Below, in pieces: positions 55,375 to 64,000 of a DNA stretch of 64,000 nt. A model generated the notes under the pieces. That model saw only the letters and a program-made list of their open reading frames with translations. It was not told the origin of the DNA and did not search any database. The position numbers were made by a program, and so were the translations under genes. The DNA lies in contig NZ_SZXJ01000043.1 in the NCBI RefSeq assembly GCF_005281345.1, forward strand, positions 94,957 to 158,956. The letters are read 5' to 3'. Every line of letters starts with the position of its first letter. The first letter of the stretch is position 1. The stretch comes from Citrobacter sp. wls619. Lineage in GTDB: Bacteria; Pseudomonadota; Gammaproteobacteria; Enterobacterales; Enterobacteriaceae.

Positions 55375-58300
55375 ATGGCAAACTTTTTTATTAGGCGACC
55401 TATCTTTGCCTGGGTGCTGGCCATCATTCTGATGATGGCAGGTGCGTTGGCGATCATGCAACTGCCCGTGGCGCAGTACCCAACCATCGCGCCCCCTGCC
55501 GTCGCGATTTCAGCAACCTACCCGGGTGCGGATGCGCAGACGGTACAGGACACAGTAACGCAGGTTATCGAACAGAACATGAACGGTATCGATAACCTGA
55601 TGTATATGTCCTCCACCAGCGATTCAGCCGGGAGCGTGACCATCACACTGACGTTCCAGTCTGGGACCGACCCCGATATCGCGCAGGTCCAGGTGCAAAA
55701 TAAATTGCAGCTCGCCACACCGCTTCTACCGCAGGAGGTCCAGCAGCAGGGTATCAGTGTTGAGAAATCGAGTAGCAGCTTTTTGATGGTCGCGGGTTTT
55801 GTTTCTGACAATCCACAAACTACGCAGGACGACATCTCCGATTATGTTGCCTCTAACGTTAAAGACACCATCAGTCGTCTGAACGGCGTTGGCGACGTGC
55901 AGCTGTTTGGTGCTCAGTACGCCATGCGCATCTGGCTGGATGCAAACTTGCTGAATAAGTACAAGCTCACACCAGTCGATGTCATTAATCAGTTAAAAGT
56001 ACAGAACGATCAGATAGCCGCAGGTCAGTTAGGTGGTACGCCGGCATTACCTAATCAGCAGCTTAATGCCTCGATCATTGCGCAAACACGCCTGAAAGAT
56101 CCAGAAGAGTTCGGCAAAGTCACCTTACGGGTGAACAGTGATGGCTCTGTTGTTCATCTGAAAGATGTCGCACGTATTGAGCTGGGCGGTGAAAACTATA
56201 ATGTTGTTGCTCGCATTAACGGTAAGCCAGCATCCGGTCTCGGTATTAAACTGGCAACCGGGGCAAACGCGCTGGATACCGCTAACGCCATCAAAGCCAA
56301 GCTGGTTGAGCTGCAACCCTTCTTCCCGCAGGGAATGAAGGTCGTCTATCCGTACGACACGACGCCGTTTGTTACAATCTCTATTCACGAAGTGGTAAAA
56401 ACGCTGTTTGAGGCGATCGTACTGGTCTTCCTGGTCATGTATTTGTTCCTGCAAAACATCCGGGCGACGCTCATTCCAACCATCGCTGTCCCCGTCGTAT
56501 TGTTGGGCACATTCGCCGTCCTTGCCGCGTTTGGCTACTCGATAAATACCCTAACGATGTTCGGGATGGTGCTCGCCATCGGCTTGTTGGTTGATGACGC
56601 GATAGTCGTGGTGGAAAACGTTGAACGTGTGATGATGGAAGATAATCTACCGCCGAAAGAGGCGACAGAGAAATCCATGTCACAAATTCAGGGTGCTCTG
56701 GTCGGTATCGCCATGGTGCTGTCTGCGGTATTTATCCCAATGGCCTTCTTTGGCGGTTCCACTGGGGCAATTTACCGACAGTTCTCAATCACGATTGTTT
56801 CTGCAATGGCGCTTTCCGTGCTGGTCGCCTTGATTCTGACGCCGGCACTGTGCGCAACATTACTGAAGCCCGTTTCTGCCGATCATCACGAGAAAAAAAG
56901 CGGTTTCTTTGGTTGGTTTAACGCCAAATTTGACCACAGCGTCAACCATTACACCAATAGCGTCAGTGGGATCATTCGCAAAACGGGGCGTTACCTGGTG
57001 GTGTATCTGGTCATTGTGATTGGGATGGCTGTACTCTTCATGCGCCTTCCAACCTCTTTCTTACCAGAGGAAGATCAGGGCGTATTCCTGACAATGATTC
57101 AGCTCCCGGCAGGGGCAACTCAAGAGCGTACTCAGAAAGTGCTGGATCAGGTCACTCACTACTATCTGAACAATGAAAAAGCGAATGTCGAGAGCGTCTT
57201 TACGGTTAACGGCTTTAGCTTCAGCGGTCAGGGACAAAACTCAGGGATGGCGTTCGTCAGCCTCAAACCCTGGGAAGAACGTAGCGGTAGCGAAAATAAC
57301 GTTGAATCCGTTATTGCCCGCGCAACCCGGGCATTTAGTCAGATTCGCGATGGTTTAGTGTTCCCGTTCAACATGCCAGCCATTGTTGAGCTGGGTACGG
57401 CAACCGGTTTTGACTTTGAACTGATTGACCAGGGCGGGCTGGGACATGCCGCACTAACCCAAGCACGTAACCAGCTGCTGGGCATGGTGGCAAAACACCC
57501 TGACCTGCTGGTGCGCGTACGCCCTAACGGTCTTGAGGATACCGCGCAATTCAAGCTGGATGTCGATCAGGAAAAAGCACAAGCACTGGGTGTTTCATTA
57601 TCTGATATCAACGAAACCATCTCTGCCGCCTTGGGGGGCTATTACGTCAATGACTTCATTGACCGTGGCCGCGTGAAAAAAGTGTACGTCCAGGCAGATG
57701 CTAAATTCCGTATGTTGCCAGAGGACATCAATAATCTGTATGTCCGCAGCGCCAATGGCGAAATGGTGCCATTTTCTACATTCAGTTCAGCACATTGGAT
57801 TTACGGCTCGCCACGATTGGAACGTTACAATGGTATGCCATCAATGGAATTGCTGGGAGAAGCTGCGCCAGGCAGGAGTACCGGTGAGGCAATGGCCTTG
57901 ATGGAAAGCCTTGCGGAAAAACTACCAAATGGTATCGGTCATGACTGGACGGGAATGTCCTATCAGGAACGACTGTCAGGTAACCAGGCTCCGGCGCTGT
58001 ATGCCATCTCGCTGATCGTCGTCTTCCTTTGCCTTGCGGCATTGTATGAGAGCTGGTCGATTCCATTCTCTGTCATGCTTGTTGTACCGCTCGGTGTTGT
58101 TGGAGCATTGCTGGCAGCGTCACTTCGCGGGATGAATAACGACGTGTACTTCCAGGTGGGCCTGCTAACGACCATCGGACTCTCTGCCAAAAACGCCATC
58201 CTGATCGTCGAATTTGCCAAAGACCTGATGGACAAAGAAGGCAAAGGGTTGATCGAAGCCACTCTCGAGGCTTCCCGCATGCGTCTTCGCCCGATCCTGA

Positions 58301-58488
58301 TGACATCCCTGGCGTTTATTCTCGGGGTTATGCCCCTGGTTATCAGCCACGGTGCAGGTAGCGGTGCGCAGAATGCTGTTGGTACTGGTGTTATGGGAGG
58401 GATGCTCACTGCAACATTGTTAGCGATCTTCTTCGTTCCCGTCTTCTTCGTTGTCGTTAAACGGCGTTTTAGCCGGCACCACGATTAA
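55375..58488 (+). CDS. acrF: Multidrug efflux RND transporter AcrF
   Basis: AcrF is the inner-membrane proton-driven pump of the AcrEF-TolC system. The 1037-residue protein has the RND plan: twelve membrane segments and two large periplasmic loops. It starts [18 protein letters not shown]. The proton-relay aspartates are in [15 protein letters not shown] near 407-408, and the matching lysine and threonine are in the TM10-TM11 region ([19 protein letters not shown]). Length is within a few residues of E. coli AcrF (1034). Confidence 0.96.
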   Translation: MANFFIRRPIFAWVLAIILMMAGALAIMQLPVAQYPTIAPPAVAISATYPGADAQTVQDTVTQVIEQNMNGIDNLMYMSSTSDSAGSVTITLTFQSGTDPDIAQVQVQNKLQLATPLLPQEVQQQGISVEKSSSSFLMVAGFVSDNPQTTQDDISDYVASNVKDTISRLNGVGDVQLFGAQYAMRIWLDANLLNKYKLTPVDVINQLKVQNDQIAAGQLGGTPALPNQQLNASIIAQTRLKDPEEFGKVTLRVNSDGSVVHLKDVARIELGGENYNVVARINGKPASGLGIKLATGANALDTANAIKAKLVELQPFFPQGMKVVYPYDTTPFVTISIHEVVKTLFEAIVLVFLVMYLFLQNIRATLIPTIAVPVVLLGTFAVLAAFGYSINTLTMFGMVLAIGLLVDDAIVVVENVERVMMEDNLPPKEATEKSMSQIQGALVGIAMVLSAVFIPMAFFGGSTGAIYRQFSITIVSAMALSVLVALILTPALCATLLKPVSADHHEKKSGFFGWFNAKFDHSVNHYTNSVSGIIRKTGRYLVVYLVIVIGMAVLFMRLPTSFLPEEDQGVFLTMIQLPAGATQERTQKVLDQVTHYYLNNEKANVESVFTVNGFSFSGQGQNSGMAFVSLKPWEERSGSENNVESVIARATRAFSQIRDGLVFPFNMPAIVELGTATGFDFELIDQGGLGHAALTQARNQLLGMVAKHPDLLVRVRPNGLEDTAQFKLDVDQEKAQALGVSLSDINETISAALGGYYVNDFIDRGRVKKVYVQADAKFRMLPEDINNLYVRSANGEMVPFSTFSSAHWIYGSPRLERYNGMPSMELLGEAAPGRSTGEAMALMESLAEKLPNGIGHDWTGMSYQERLSGNQAPALYAISLIVVFLCLAALYESWSIPFSVMLVVPLGVVGALLAASLRGMNNDVYFQVGLLTTIGLSAKNAILIVEFAKDLMDKEGKGLIEATLEASRMRLRPILMTSLAFILGVMPLVISHGAGSGAQNAVGTGVMGGMLTATLLAIFFVPVFFVVVKRRFSRHHD

Positions 58489-58498
58489 TTTGTAAAAT

Positions 58499-58522
58499 AA
58501 AGGCGTCCATGGACGCCTTTTT
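58499..58522 (+). terminator. Terminator after acrEF
   Basis: AAAGGCGTCC (58499-58508) pairs with GGACGCCTTT (58511-58520), followed by further T residues. Confidence 0.88.
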
Positions 58523-58708
58523 ACATGATGATGAGTTCTTTATTTATTAATAAGATAGACATTTAATTCTGCTAAAACATTGCAGAAAAAACTTTCAGGC
58601 GCGCCCATTTTATCCATTATTTTTACAATCCACATGAATTGAGATTATTCCTCATGTCAGTCTTTTTTTAAGCAGTGGTAAAATAGCGGTCGAGTTCGCA
58701 GATGGCTG

Positions 58709-58746
58709 AGCGTTTGTCTTTGCTCAATTAGCGAAACGCTTATTTT
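58709..58746 (+). promoter_or_regulatory. Terminator-like hairpin just before yhdV
   Basis: AGCGTTT (58709-58715) pairs with AAACGCT (58734-58740), followed by TATTTTT. It ends two bases before the GAGG ribosome site of yhdV (58748-58751), so if transcription starts upstream it could act as an attenuator. The loop is long (18 bases), which weakens the case. Confidence 0.35.
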
Positions 58747-58758
58747 TGAGGTAACACC

Positions 58759-58980
58759 ATGAAAAGATTAATACCCGTTGCACTGCTTACCGCATTACTG
58801 GCTGGCTGTGCACACGATTCCCCTTGCGTGCCTGTCTATGACGATCAAGGGCGTCTGGTTCATACCAACACCTGTATGAAAGGTACCACACAGGATAACT
58901 GGGAAACTGCAGGCGCGATAGCCGGTGGTGCAGCCGCAGTTGCCGGCTTGACGCTTGGGATAGTTGCCTTGACGAAATAA
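58759..58980 (+). CDS. yhdV: Small lipoprotein YhdV
   Basis: YhdV is a 73-residue outer-membrane-type lipoprotein. It has the signal MKRLIPVALLTALLAGC with lipobox LAGC (Cys17) and a glycine/alanine-rich hydrophobic C-terminus (AGAIAGGAAAVAGLTLGIVA). It is nearly identical to E. coli YhdV; function unknown. It has its own terminator. Confidence 0.92.
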   Translation: MKRLIPVALLTALLAGCAHDSPCVPVYDDQGRLVHTNTCMKGTTQDNWETAGAIAGGAAAVAGLTLGIVALTK

Positions 58981-58988
58981 ATAATCAT

Positions 58989-59014
58989 AAAAGCGCGGCC
59001 GTTGCCGCGCTTTT
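58989..59014. terminator. Terminator after yhdV
   Basis: AAAAGCGCGGC (58989-58999) pairs with GCCGCGCTTTT (59004-59014) around a CGTT loop; it is symmetrical and could act in both directions. Confidence 0.88.
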
Positions 59015-59229
59015 AGCCATAATGATTAAATCTTTATATAAGACAAAACGTTGGTTCATAGCATCGCTCATAAAATAAAATTATTATAGATTCGCTTCAC
59101 ATATCCATGATCTCAAATTAGCATTTTCTCTATTCTTCGTTATAACGCTCATCCCTTTCATTATTCTCACGCTACGGATATTCACGCCCGAAATTGTTAT
59201 CTTGCGTCCTGTCTGAAATTTAAATATTT

Positions 59230-59276
59230 TGCGCTGAAATGTGGCTTACGTTTCAATTTTGCACCACTTCAGGGCG
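59230..59276 (+). promoter_or_regulatory. Candidate NtrC enhancer sites upstream of yhdW
   Basis: TGCGCTGAAATGTGGCT (59230-59246) and TGCACCACTTCAGGGCG (59260-59276) each partly match the NtrC consensus TGCACY-N5-GGTGCA. They are 30 bases apart, about three helical turns, and lie roughly 95-130 bases upstream of the sigma-54 start point, the normal place for enhancer sites. Each match taken alone is weak. Confidence 0.45.
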
Positions 59277-59338
59277 CTGCATTTATTTTTTCCTGTCTAC
59301 ACTCTGCATATTGCGTCGAATAATCGTGCGCAAAAACC

Positions 59339-59354
59339 TGGCACTACCTTTGCT
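59339..59354 (+). promoter_or_regulatory. Sigma-54 promoter of yhdWXYZ
   Basis: TGGCAC-TACCT-TTGCT matches the sigma-54 consensus TGGCAC-N5-TTGCW exactly, 86 bases before yhdW. E. coli yhdWXYZ is known to be nitrogen-controlled, which agrees with this. The remainder of the 460-base gap 58981-59440 shows no gene. Confidence 0.85.
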
Positions 59355-59440
59355 TAAAAGAGTATGGCCATAGCCACAGACAGGTAAAAGACGTTTTCAG
59401 AACGTTTCCATAACAATAATTCCTCCACACAGGATGCTCT

Positions 59441-60466
59441 ATGAAAAAGATGATAATAGCCAGCCTGGCTGCGGCCGGCGTGCTGCTTGCGGTTGCAAAT
59501 CAGGCACATGCCGGCGCAACTCTCGATGCCGTAAAGAAAAAAGGTTTTGTGCAATGTGGTATCAGTGATGGCCTGCCTGGTTTTTCTTACGCTGATGCAA
59601 GCGGTAAATTCTCTGGTATTGATGTCGATGTATGTCGTGGCGTTGCCGCTGCCGTATTTGGTGATGACAGCAAAGTAAAATATACCCCACTCACCGCCAA
59701 AGAGCGCTTCACCGCGTTACAGTCTGGTGAGGTCGATTTGCTTTCCCGTAATACCACATGGACTTCCTCTCGTGATGCGGGGATGGGCATGTCTTTCACC
59801 GGCGTAACCTATTACGACGGCATTGGTTTTCTCACCCATAATAAAGCGGGTCTGAAGAGCGCTAAAGAACTGGATGGCGCGACGGTTTGTATTCAGGCAG
59901 GAACAGATACTGAACTGAATGTGGCCGACTACTTTAAAGCCAATAACATGAAGTATACCCCTGTCACCTTTGACCGTTCTGATGAGTCCGCTAAAGCGCT
60001 GGAATCAGGGCGCTGCGATACGCTTGCTTCCGACCAGTCTCAGTTATACGCCCTGCGGATCAAACTGAGCAACCCCGCAGAATGGATTGTACTGCCAGAA
60101 GTTATTTCTAAAGAACCACTGGGGCCAGTCGTGCGTCGTGGTGACGACGAGTGGTTCTCGATTGTTCGCTGGACGTTGTTCGCTATGCTGAACGCCGAAG
60201 AGATGGGTGTTAACTCGAAAAATGTTGACGAAAAAGCGGCAAATCCTGCAACACCGGATATGGCACACCTGTTAGGTAAAGAGGGGGACTATGGCAAGGA
60301 TCTGAAACTTGATAACAAATGGGCTTACAACATTATCAAGCAGGTAGGTAACTACTCGGAGATCTTTGAACGTAACGTTGGATCGGAAAGCCCGCTGAAG
60401 ATCAAGCGTGGACAGAACAACCTCTGGAATAACGGTGGCATTCAGTATGCACCACCCGTGCGCTAA
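59441..60466 (+). CDS. yhdW: Periplasmic amino-acid-binding protein of ABC transporter
   Basis: YhdW is the substrate-binding protein of a polar amino acid transporter of the AapJ type. The 341-residue precursor has a clear Sec signal (MKKMIIASLAAAGVLLAVA, cut after AHA). The family-3 binding fold shows KGFVQCGISDGLPGFSYAD, FSGIDVDVCRGVAAAVFGD and SRNTTWTSSRDAGMGMSF. The gene is intact here. It is the first gene of the yhdWXYZ operon and lies under the sigma-54 promoter. The exact amino acid is not known. Confidence 0.94.
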   Translation: MKKMIIASLAAAGVLLAVANQAHAGATLDAVKKKGFVQCGISDGLPGFSYADASGKFSGIDVDVCRGVAAAVFGDDSKVKYTPLTAKERFTALQSGEVDLLSRNTTWTSSRDAGMGMSFTGVTYYDGIGFLTHNKAGLKSAKELDGATVCIQAGTDTELNVADYFKANNMKYTPVTFDRSDESAKALESGRCDTLASDQSQLYALRIKLSNPAEWIVLPEVISKEPLGPVVRRGDDEWFSIVRWTLFAMLNAEEMGVNSKNVDEKAANPATPDMAHLLGKEGDYGKDLKLDNKWAYNIIKQVGNYSEIFERNVGSESPLKIKRGQNNLWNNGGIQYAPPVR

Positions 60467-60482
60467 TGCGCAGTGATGCAAC

Positions 60483-60504
60483 GAGCGCCGCAACTGCGGC
60501 GCTC
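60483..60504 (+). other. GC-rich hairpin between yhdW and yhdX
   Basis: GAGCGCCGC (60483-60491) and GCGGCGCTC (60496-60504) form a perfect 9-bp stem with an AACT loop and no T-run. Such hairpins after binding-protein genes often raise their mRNA level over that of the permease genes. Confidence 0.6.
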
Positions 60505-60535
60505 AGCCCAGAGTCATAGTTACCGAGGTTTTCTT

Positions 60536-61717
60536 ATGTCCCATCGCCGCTCAAACGTAAAAGGATCGTTATCCTTTTCTAACCCTGCGGTCCGCGCCTG
60601 GTTATTTCAAATACTCGCTGTGATTGCAGTCGTTAGCATTGCGGTCTATCTCATTCATAACACCATTAATAACCTGAGCAGTCGCGGTATTACCTCGGGC
60701 TTTTCTTTTCTCGAACGCAGTGCCGGATTTGGTATCGTCCAGCATCTGATTGATTACGAGCAAGGCGATACCTATGGCCGCGTCTTTATCGTCGGTCTGC
60801 TTAACACACTGCTAGTCTCCGCATTGTGCATTGTTTTCGCATCATTTCTTGGCTTTTTTCTCGGACTGGCAAGGCTGTCGGATAACTGGTTACTGCGAAA
60901 GCTCTCTACGATTTATATCGAAACGTTCCGCAATATCCCGCCATTGCTGCAGATCTTCTTTTGGTATTTTGCCGTATTACGGAATTTGCCCGGACCGCGG
61001 CAGGCTGTTAGTACCCTGGATCTGGTCTTTCTGAGCAATCGTGGGCTCTACATTCCGGCACCACAGATGGGAGAAGGTCTGATTACCTTCTGTGCCGCAA
61101 TCGTGATTGCCGTCATCATCACCATTGGGTTATTTCGCTTCAACAAAATGCACCAGACCAAAACAGGCCAGTTACGCCGAACATGGCCAACAGCCCTGGT
61201 GCTAATCGTGTTCCTACCGATGATTTCACATTGGATTTTCGGTGCGGCGCTGCACTGGGATATCCCTGAACTGCGCGGGTTTAACTTCCGTGGCGGTATG
61301 GTGCTTATTCCAGAATTGGCCGCCCTGACACTGGCGCTTTCTGTATACACCTCTGCATTTATTGCTGAAATTATCCGGGCGGGGATTCAGGCAGTTCCTT
61401 ATGGGCAGCATGAAGCGGCACGTTCTCTCGGCCTACCAAACCGGGTAACCCTGCGGCAGGTCATCATCCCACAGGCGCTGCGTGTCATTATTCCCCCACT
61501 GACGAGTCAGTATCTGAATATCGTTAAGAACTCCTCTCTCGCAGCCGCCATTGGCTACCCGGATATGGTGTCATTGTTTGCCGGAACCGTGCTCAATCAA
61601 ACAGGACAGGCCATCGAAACTATCGCCATCACCATGTCGGTTTACTTGATCATCAGCCTGAGTATTTCTCTGTTGATGAATATTTATAACCGCCGCATCG
61701 CACTGATTGAGCGCTAA
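60536..61717 (+). CDS. yhdX: Amino-acid ABC transporter permease YhdX
   Basis: YhdX is one of two membrane subunits, of the AapQ type. The 393-residue form starting at 60536 (MSHRRSNVKGSLSF) equals E. coli YhdX. Several hydrophobic segments are seen, and the EAA loop that contacts the ATPase is in GQHEAARSLGLPNRVTLRQV. Frames starting further upstream read through the intergenic hairpin. It lies nine bases before yhdY. Confidence 0.94.
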   Translation: MSHRRSNVKGSLSFSNPAVRAWLFQILAVIAVVSIAVYLIHNTINNLSSRGITSGFSFLERSAGFGIVQHLIDYEQGDTYGRVFIVGLLNTLLVSALCIVFASFLGFFLGLARLSDNWLLRKLSTIYIETFRNIPPLLQIFFWYFAVLRNLPGPRQAVSTLDLVFLSNRGLYIPAPQMGEGLITFCAAIVIAVIITIGLFRFNKMHQTKTGQLRRTWPTALVLIVFLPMISHWIFGAALHWDIPELRGFNFRGGMVLIPELAALTLALSVYTSAFIAEIIRAGIQAVPYGQHEAARSLGLPNRVTLRQVIIPQALRVIIPPLTSQYLNIVKNSSLAAAIGYPDMVSLFAGTVLNQTGQAIETIAITMSVYLIISLSISLLMNIYNRRIALIER

Positions 61718-61726
61718 GGAGCCATG

Positions 61727-62830
61727 ATGACAAAAGCACTGCTGTCTCACCCCGCGCGCCCGAGCAGTAACCCGGCTAGTCGCATTCTATTTTGGGTACG
61801 TAAAAACCTGTTCTCTGGTTGGTCAAACAGCCTGCTCACATTGCTCTGCGTATGGCTTATTTGGTCGTTCCTTCCCCCGCTGTTGAACTGGGCATTCCTG
61901 CAGGCCAACTGGGTCGGTTCTACCCGGGCCGACTGTACCAAAGCAGGGGCTTGTTGGGTGTTCATCCATGAACGCTTTGGGCAATTCATGTATGGGCTGT
62001 ATCCACACGATCAACGCTGGCGCGTCAATCTGGCCCTGATTATTGGTCTGCTTTCCATCATCCCGATGTTCTTGAAAACCATCCCCCATCGTGGCCGCTA
62101 TATCGCCATCTGGGCGGTGGTGTATCCCCTTACCGTCTGGTGGCTGATGTACGGTGGTTTTCTCGGGATTGAACGCGTAGAAACCCGGCAGTGGGGGGGA
62201 TTAACACTGACTCTGATTATCGCCTCCGTGGGTATCGCGGGCGCGCTTCCATGGGGAATTTTACTGGCGTTAGGCCGCCGTTCTCATATGCCGATCGTAC
62301 GTGTTTTATCGGTCATTTTCATTGAGTTCTGGCGTGGTGTACCGCTTATAACCGTCCTGTTTATGTCCTCAGTCATGCTCCCGCTATTTATGTCGGAAGG
62401 TACAACTATCGACAAACTTATTCGGGCACTGGTTGGCGTCATTCTTTTCCAGTCAGCCTATGTTGCGGAAGTGGTACGCGGGGGATTACAGGCCTTACCA
62501 AAGGGGCAGTATGAAGCGGCTGAATCACTGGCGCTCGGGTACTGGAAAACGCAGGGGCTGGTTATTCTTCCCCAGGCACTGAAACTGGTCATTCCCGGTT
62601 TGGTCAATACCATCATCGCGCTATTCAAGGATACCAGCCTGGTCATCATCATCGGTCTGTTCGATCTCTTTAGCAGCGTCCAGCAAGCAACTGTCGACCC
62701 GGCCTGGCTGGGGATGTCGACTGAAGGATATGTTTTCGCTGCACTGATTTACTGGGTTTTCTGTTTCAGCATGTCGCGCTATAGCCAGCATCTGGAAAAA
62801 CGTTTTAACACCGGGCGTACACCGCACTGA
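61727..62830 (+). CDS. yhdY: Amino-acid ABC transporter permease YhdY
   Basis: YhdY is the second membrane subunit (AapM type). The 367-residue form from the second of two adjacent ATG codons has AAGGAG at the better distance. The EAA loop is [20 protein letters not shown], and the extra N-terminal hydrophobic part and the periplasmic segment [12 protein letters not shown], with two cysteines, match E. coli. It lies seven bases before yhdZ. Confidence 0.94.
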   Translation: MTKALLSHPARPSSNPASRILFWVRKNLFSGWSNSLLTLLCVWLIWSFLPPLLNWAFLQANWVGSTRADCTKAGACWVFIHERFGQFMYGLYPHDQRWRVNLALIIGLLSIIPMFLKTIPHRGRYIAIWAVVYPLTVWWLMYGGFLGIERVETRQWGGLTLTLIIASVGIAGALPWGILLALGRRSHMPIVRVLSVIFIEFWRGVPLITVLFMSSVMLPLFMSEGTTIDKLIRALVGVILFQSAYVAEVVRGGLQALPKGQYEAAESLALGYWKTQGLVILPQALKLVIPGLVNTIIALFKDTSLVIIIGLFDLFSSVQQATVDPAWLGMSTEGYVFAALIYWVFCFSMSRYSQHLEKRFNTGRTPH

Positions 62831-62837
62831 GGAATTT

Positions 62838-63596
62838 ATGAGCCAAATAGTAATACCGTCCACTGACGCGATGATTACGCTGGAAAACGTCAACAAATGG
62901 TATGGGCAGTTTCATGTCCTGAAGAATATCAACCTGCAGGTAAAACAGGGAGAGCGTATCGTATTGTGCGGACCTTCTGGTTCCGGAAAATCGACGACTA
63001 TCCGCTGTATTAACCATCTGGAAGAACATCAGCAAGGGCGTATTGTCGTGGATGGAATCGAACTCAACGAAGATATCCGCAATATCGAACGTGTCAGACA
63101 GGAAGTTGGCATGGTCTTCCAGCACTTTAATCTCTTCCCTCATTTAACGGTTCTGCAAAACTGCACACTGGCCCCTATTTGGGTGCAAAAGATGCCGAAG
63201 AAAGAAGCCGAAGTGCTGGCAATGCACTACCTTGAGCGGGTCCGCATTGCTGAACATGCACATAAGTATCCCGGGCAAATTTCCGGTGGTCAGCAACAGC
63301 GTGTCGCTATTGCGCGCTCGCTGTGCATGAAACCCAAAATCATGCTGTTTGACGAGCCCACGTCAGCGTTAGATCCCGAAATGGTAAAGGAAGTACTGGA
63401 TACGATGATTGGCCTGGCGCAATCGGGAATGACAATGCTGTGTGTAACACATGAAATGGGGTTCGCCCGCACGGTAGCGGATCGGGTGATCTTTATGGAT
63501 CTTGGTGAGATTGTCGAACAGGCGCCTCCAGATGAATTTTTTGCCCACCCTAAATCCGAACGAACTCGTGCCTTTTTGTCGCAGGTTATACATTAA
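62838..63596 (+). CDS. yhdZ: Amino-acid ABC transporter ATP-binding protein YhdZ
   Basis: YhdZ is the ATPase that powers the YhdWXY transporter. The 252-residue protein has Walker [10 protein letters not shown] near residue 45, the signature [14 protein letters not shown] near 150, Walker [15 protein letters not shown] near 175 and the switch histidine in CVTHEMGFA near 208. All catalytic residues are present. Confidence 0.96.
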   Translation: MSQIVIPSTDAMITLENVNKWYGQFHVLKNINLQVKQGERIVLCGPSGSGKSTTIRCINHLEEHQQGRIVVDGIELNEDIRNIERVRQEVGMVFQHFNLFPHLTVLQNCTLAPIWVQKMPKKEAEVLAMHYLERVRIAEHAHKYPGQISGGQQQRVAIARSLCMKPKIMLFDEPTSALDPEMVKEVLDTMIGLAQSGMTMLCVTHEMGFARTVADRVIFMDLGEIVEQAPPDEFFAHPKSERTRAFLSQVIH

Positions 63597-63605
63597 TGCC
63601 CCAAT

Positions 63606-63665
63606 TGCCTGCACGTATCAGGCCGACCTCGTGGGCCGGGTAAAGCGTTTGCGCGTATCCGGCCT
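63606..63665. repeat. Degenerate REP pair after yhdZ
   Basis: CGTATCAGGCCGACC, GGGCCGGGTAAAGCG and GCGCGTATCCGGCCTAT are REP-like units between yhdZ and the rRNA operon terminator. They are less perfect than the other REPs in the window. Confidence 0.65.
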
Positions 63666-63690
63666 ATTTTCCCTGATACGTTAAAAACGC

Positions 63691-63720
63691 AAAAAGGCCC
63701 AGTCTTTCGACTGGGCCTTT
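63691..63720 (-). terminator. rRNA operon terminator (T1 type)
   Basis: On the minus strand AAAGGCCCAGTC and GACTGGGCCTTT (63693-63704 and 63709-63720) form a 12-bp stem with a GAAA loop and T-rich tail, very like rrnB T1. It lies 12 bases after the 5S gene and also faces yhdZ transcription from the other side. Confidence 0.93.
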
Positions 63721-63732
63721 CGCTTTTATTTG

Positions 63733-63852
63733 ATGTCTGGCAGTTCCCTACTCTCGCATGGGGAGACCCCACACTACCATCGGCGCTACGGCGTTTCACT
63801 TCTGAGTTCGGCATGGGGTCAGGTGGGACCACCGCGCTACAGCCGCCAGACA
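63733..63852 (-). rRNA. rrfF: 5S ribosomal RNA (distal copy)
   Basis: A complete 120-base 5S rRNA on the minus strand, recognised by CCGAACTCAGAAGTGAAACG and GGTAGTGTGGGGTCTCCCC. It is the last gene of the rRNA operon, after tRNA-Thr, like rrfF of E. coli rrnD. The terminal stem reads TGTCTGGC/GCCAGACA, in contrast to the TGCCTGGC type inferred for the second 5S copy at the window end. Confidence 0.96.
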
Positions 63853-63889
63853 AATTCTTTACTAAGTGCCAAACTTTAACCCGAAAAAC

Positions 63890-63965
63890 TGGTGCTGATA
63901 CCCAGAGTCGAACTGGGGACCTCACCCTTACCAAGGGTGCGCTCTACCAACTGAGCCATATCAGC
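63890..63965 (-). tRNA. thrV: tRNA-Thr (GGT)
   Basis: A 76-base tRNA on the minus strand with encoded CCA, acceptor stem GCTGATA/TATCAGC, the T-loop GTTCGACTC and anticodon GGT (complement of 63930-63932) in the loop CTTGGTAAG. It lies between two 5S genes as thrV does in E. coli rrnD. Confidence 0.97.
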
Positions 63966-63977
63966 ACACTAAATTTG

Positions 63978-64000
63978 ATGCCTGGCAGTTCCCTACTCTC
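63978..64000 (-). rRNA. rrfD: 5S ribosomal RNA, 3' end only
   Basis: The last 23 bases of the window are the 3' end of a second 5S rRNA on the minus strand (ending GCCAGGCAT). The gene continues past the window, with 23S and 16S genes expected beyond. Confidence 0.93.

Overview
The window is a contiguous piece of enteric chromosome (Enterobacteriaceae, Escherichia/Salmonella/Citrobacter group). Nearly every protein is recognisable as a close relative of an E. coli K-12 protein, and gene order follows the E. coli gltBD-to-rrnD segment. It departs from K-12 in three places: a codBA pair between gltD and the nan genes, a three-gene purine-nucleoside locus between yhcO and aaeB, and msrPQ between acuI and accB. 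These differences and the sequence divergence point to Citrobacter or a near relative; the genus is an inference. There is no prophage, insertion sequence or CRISPR array.

Layout: 1-2060 is the end of gltB plus gltD (glutamate synthase). 2234-4828 is codBA (cytosine uptake and deamination) behind a PurR-like operator. 4887-10381 is the sialic-acid operon nanATEK-nanQ on the minus strand with its repressor gene nanR and a three-repeat NanR operator. 10742-12109 is dcuD. 12154-14447 holds sspB, sspA, rpsI and rplM (minus). 14666-19077 holds zapE, zapG, degQ and degS. 19227-22049 holds mdh, argR, yhcN and yhcO. 22469-25519 holds a xapA-type phosphorylase, a TsgA-like MFS transporter and a XapR-like LysR regulator. 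25560-29793 is aaeBAX and the divergent aaeR. 29880-42325 holds tldD, yhdP, rng, maf, mreDCB and csrD (all minus). 42551-49264 holds acuI, msrPQ, accBC, yhdT and panF. 49276-53086 holds prmA, dusB-fis, yhdJ and yhdU. 53140-58980 holds acrS, acrEF and yhdV. 59339-63596 is yhdWXYZ, an amino-acid ABC transporter behind a sigma-54 promoter. From 63691 the end of an rRNA operon on the minus strand appears: terminator, 5S rRNA, tRNA-Thr, and the 3' end of a second 5S rRNA.

Several neighbourhoods share a theme: nitrogen (gltBD, codBA, yhdWXYZ), sialic acid, envelope protein quality control (degQ, degS, msrPQ), cell shape and division (zapE, zapG, mreBCD), translation (rplM, rpsI, prmA, dusB, fis, rRNA) and drug or acid efflux (aaeXAB, acrEF).

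The most unusual signal is upstream of and inside the start of msrP (43581-43702). A 9-bp perfect inverted repeat would bury the msrP Shine-Dalgarno sequence. A textbook intrinsic terminator (8-bp stem plus seven T residues) lies within the first 20 codons. Together they look like an undescribed leader switch coupling translation to transcription termination. The next most interesting item is the xap-like locus with a non-XapB transporter.
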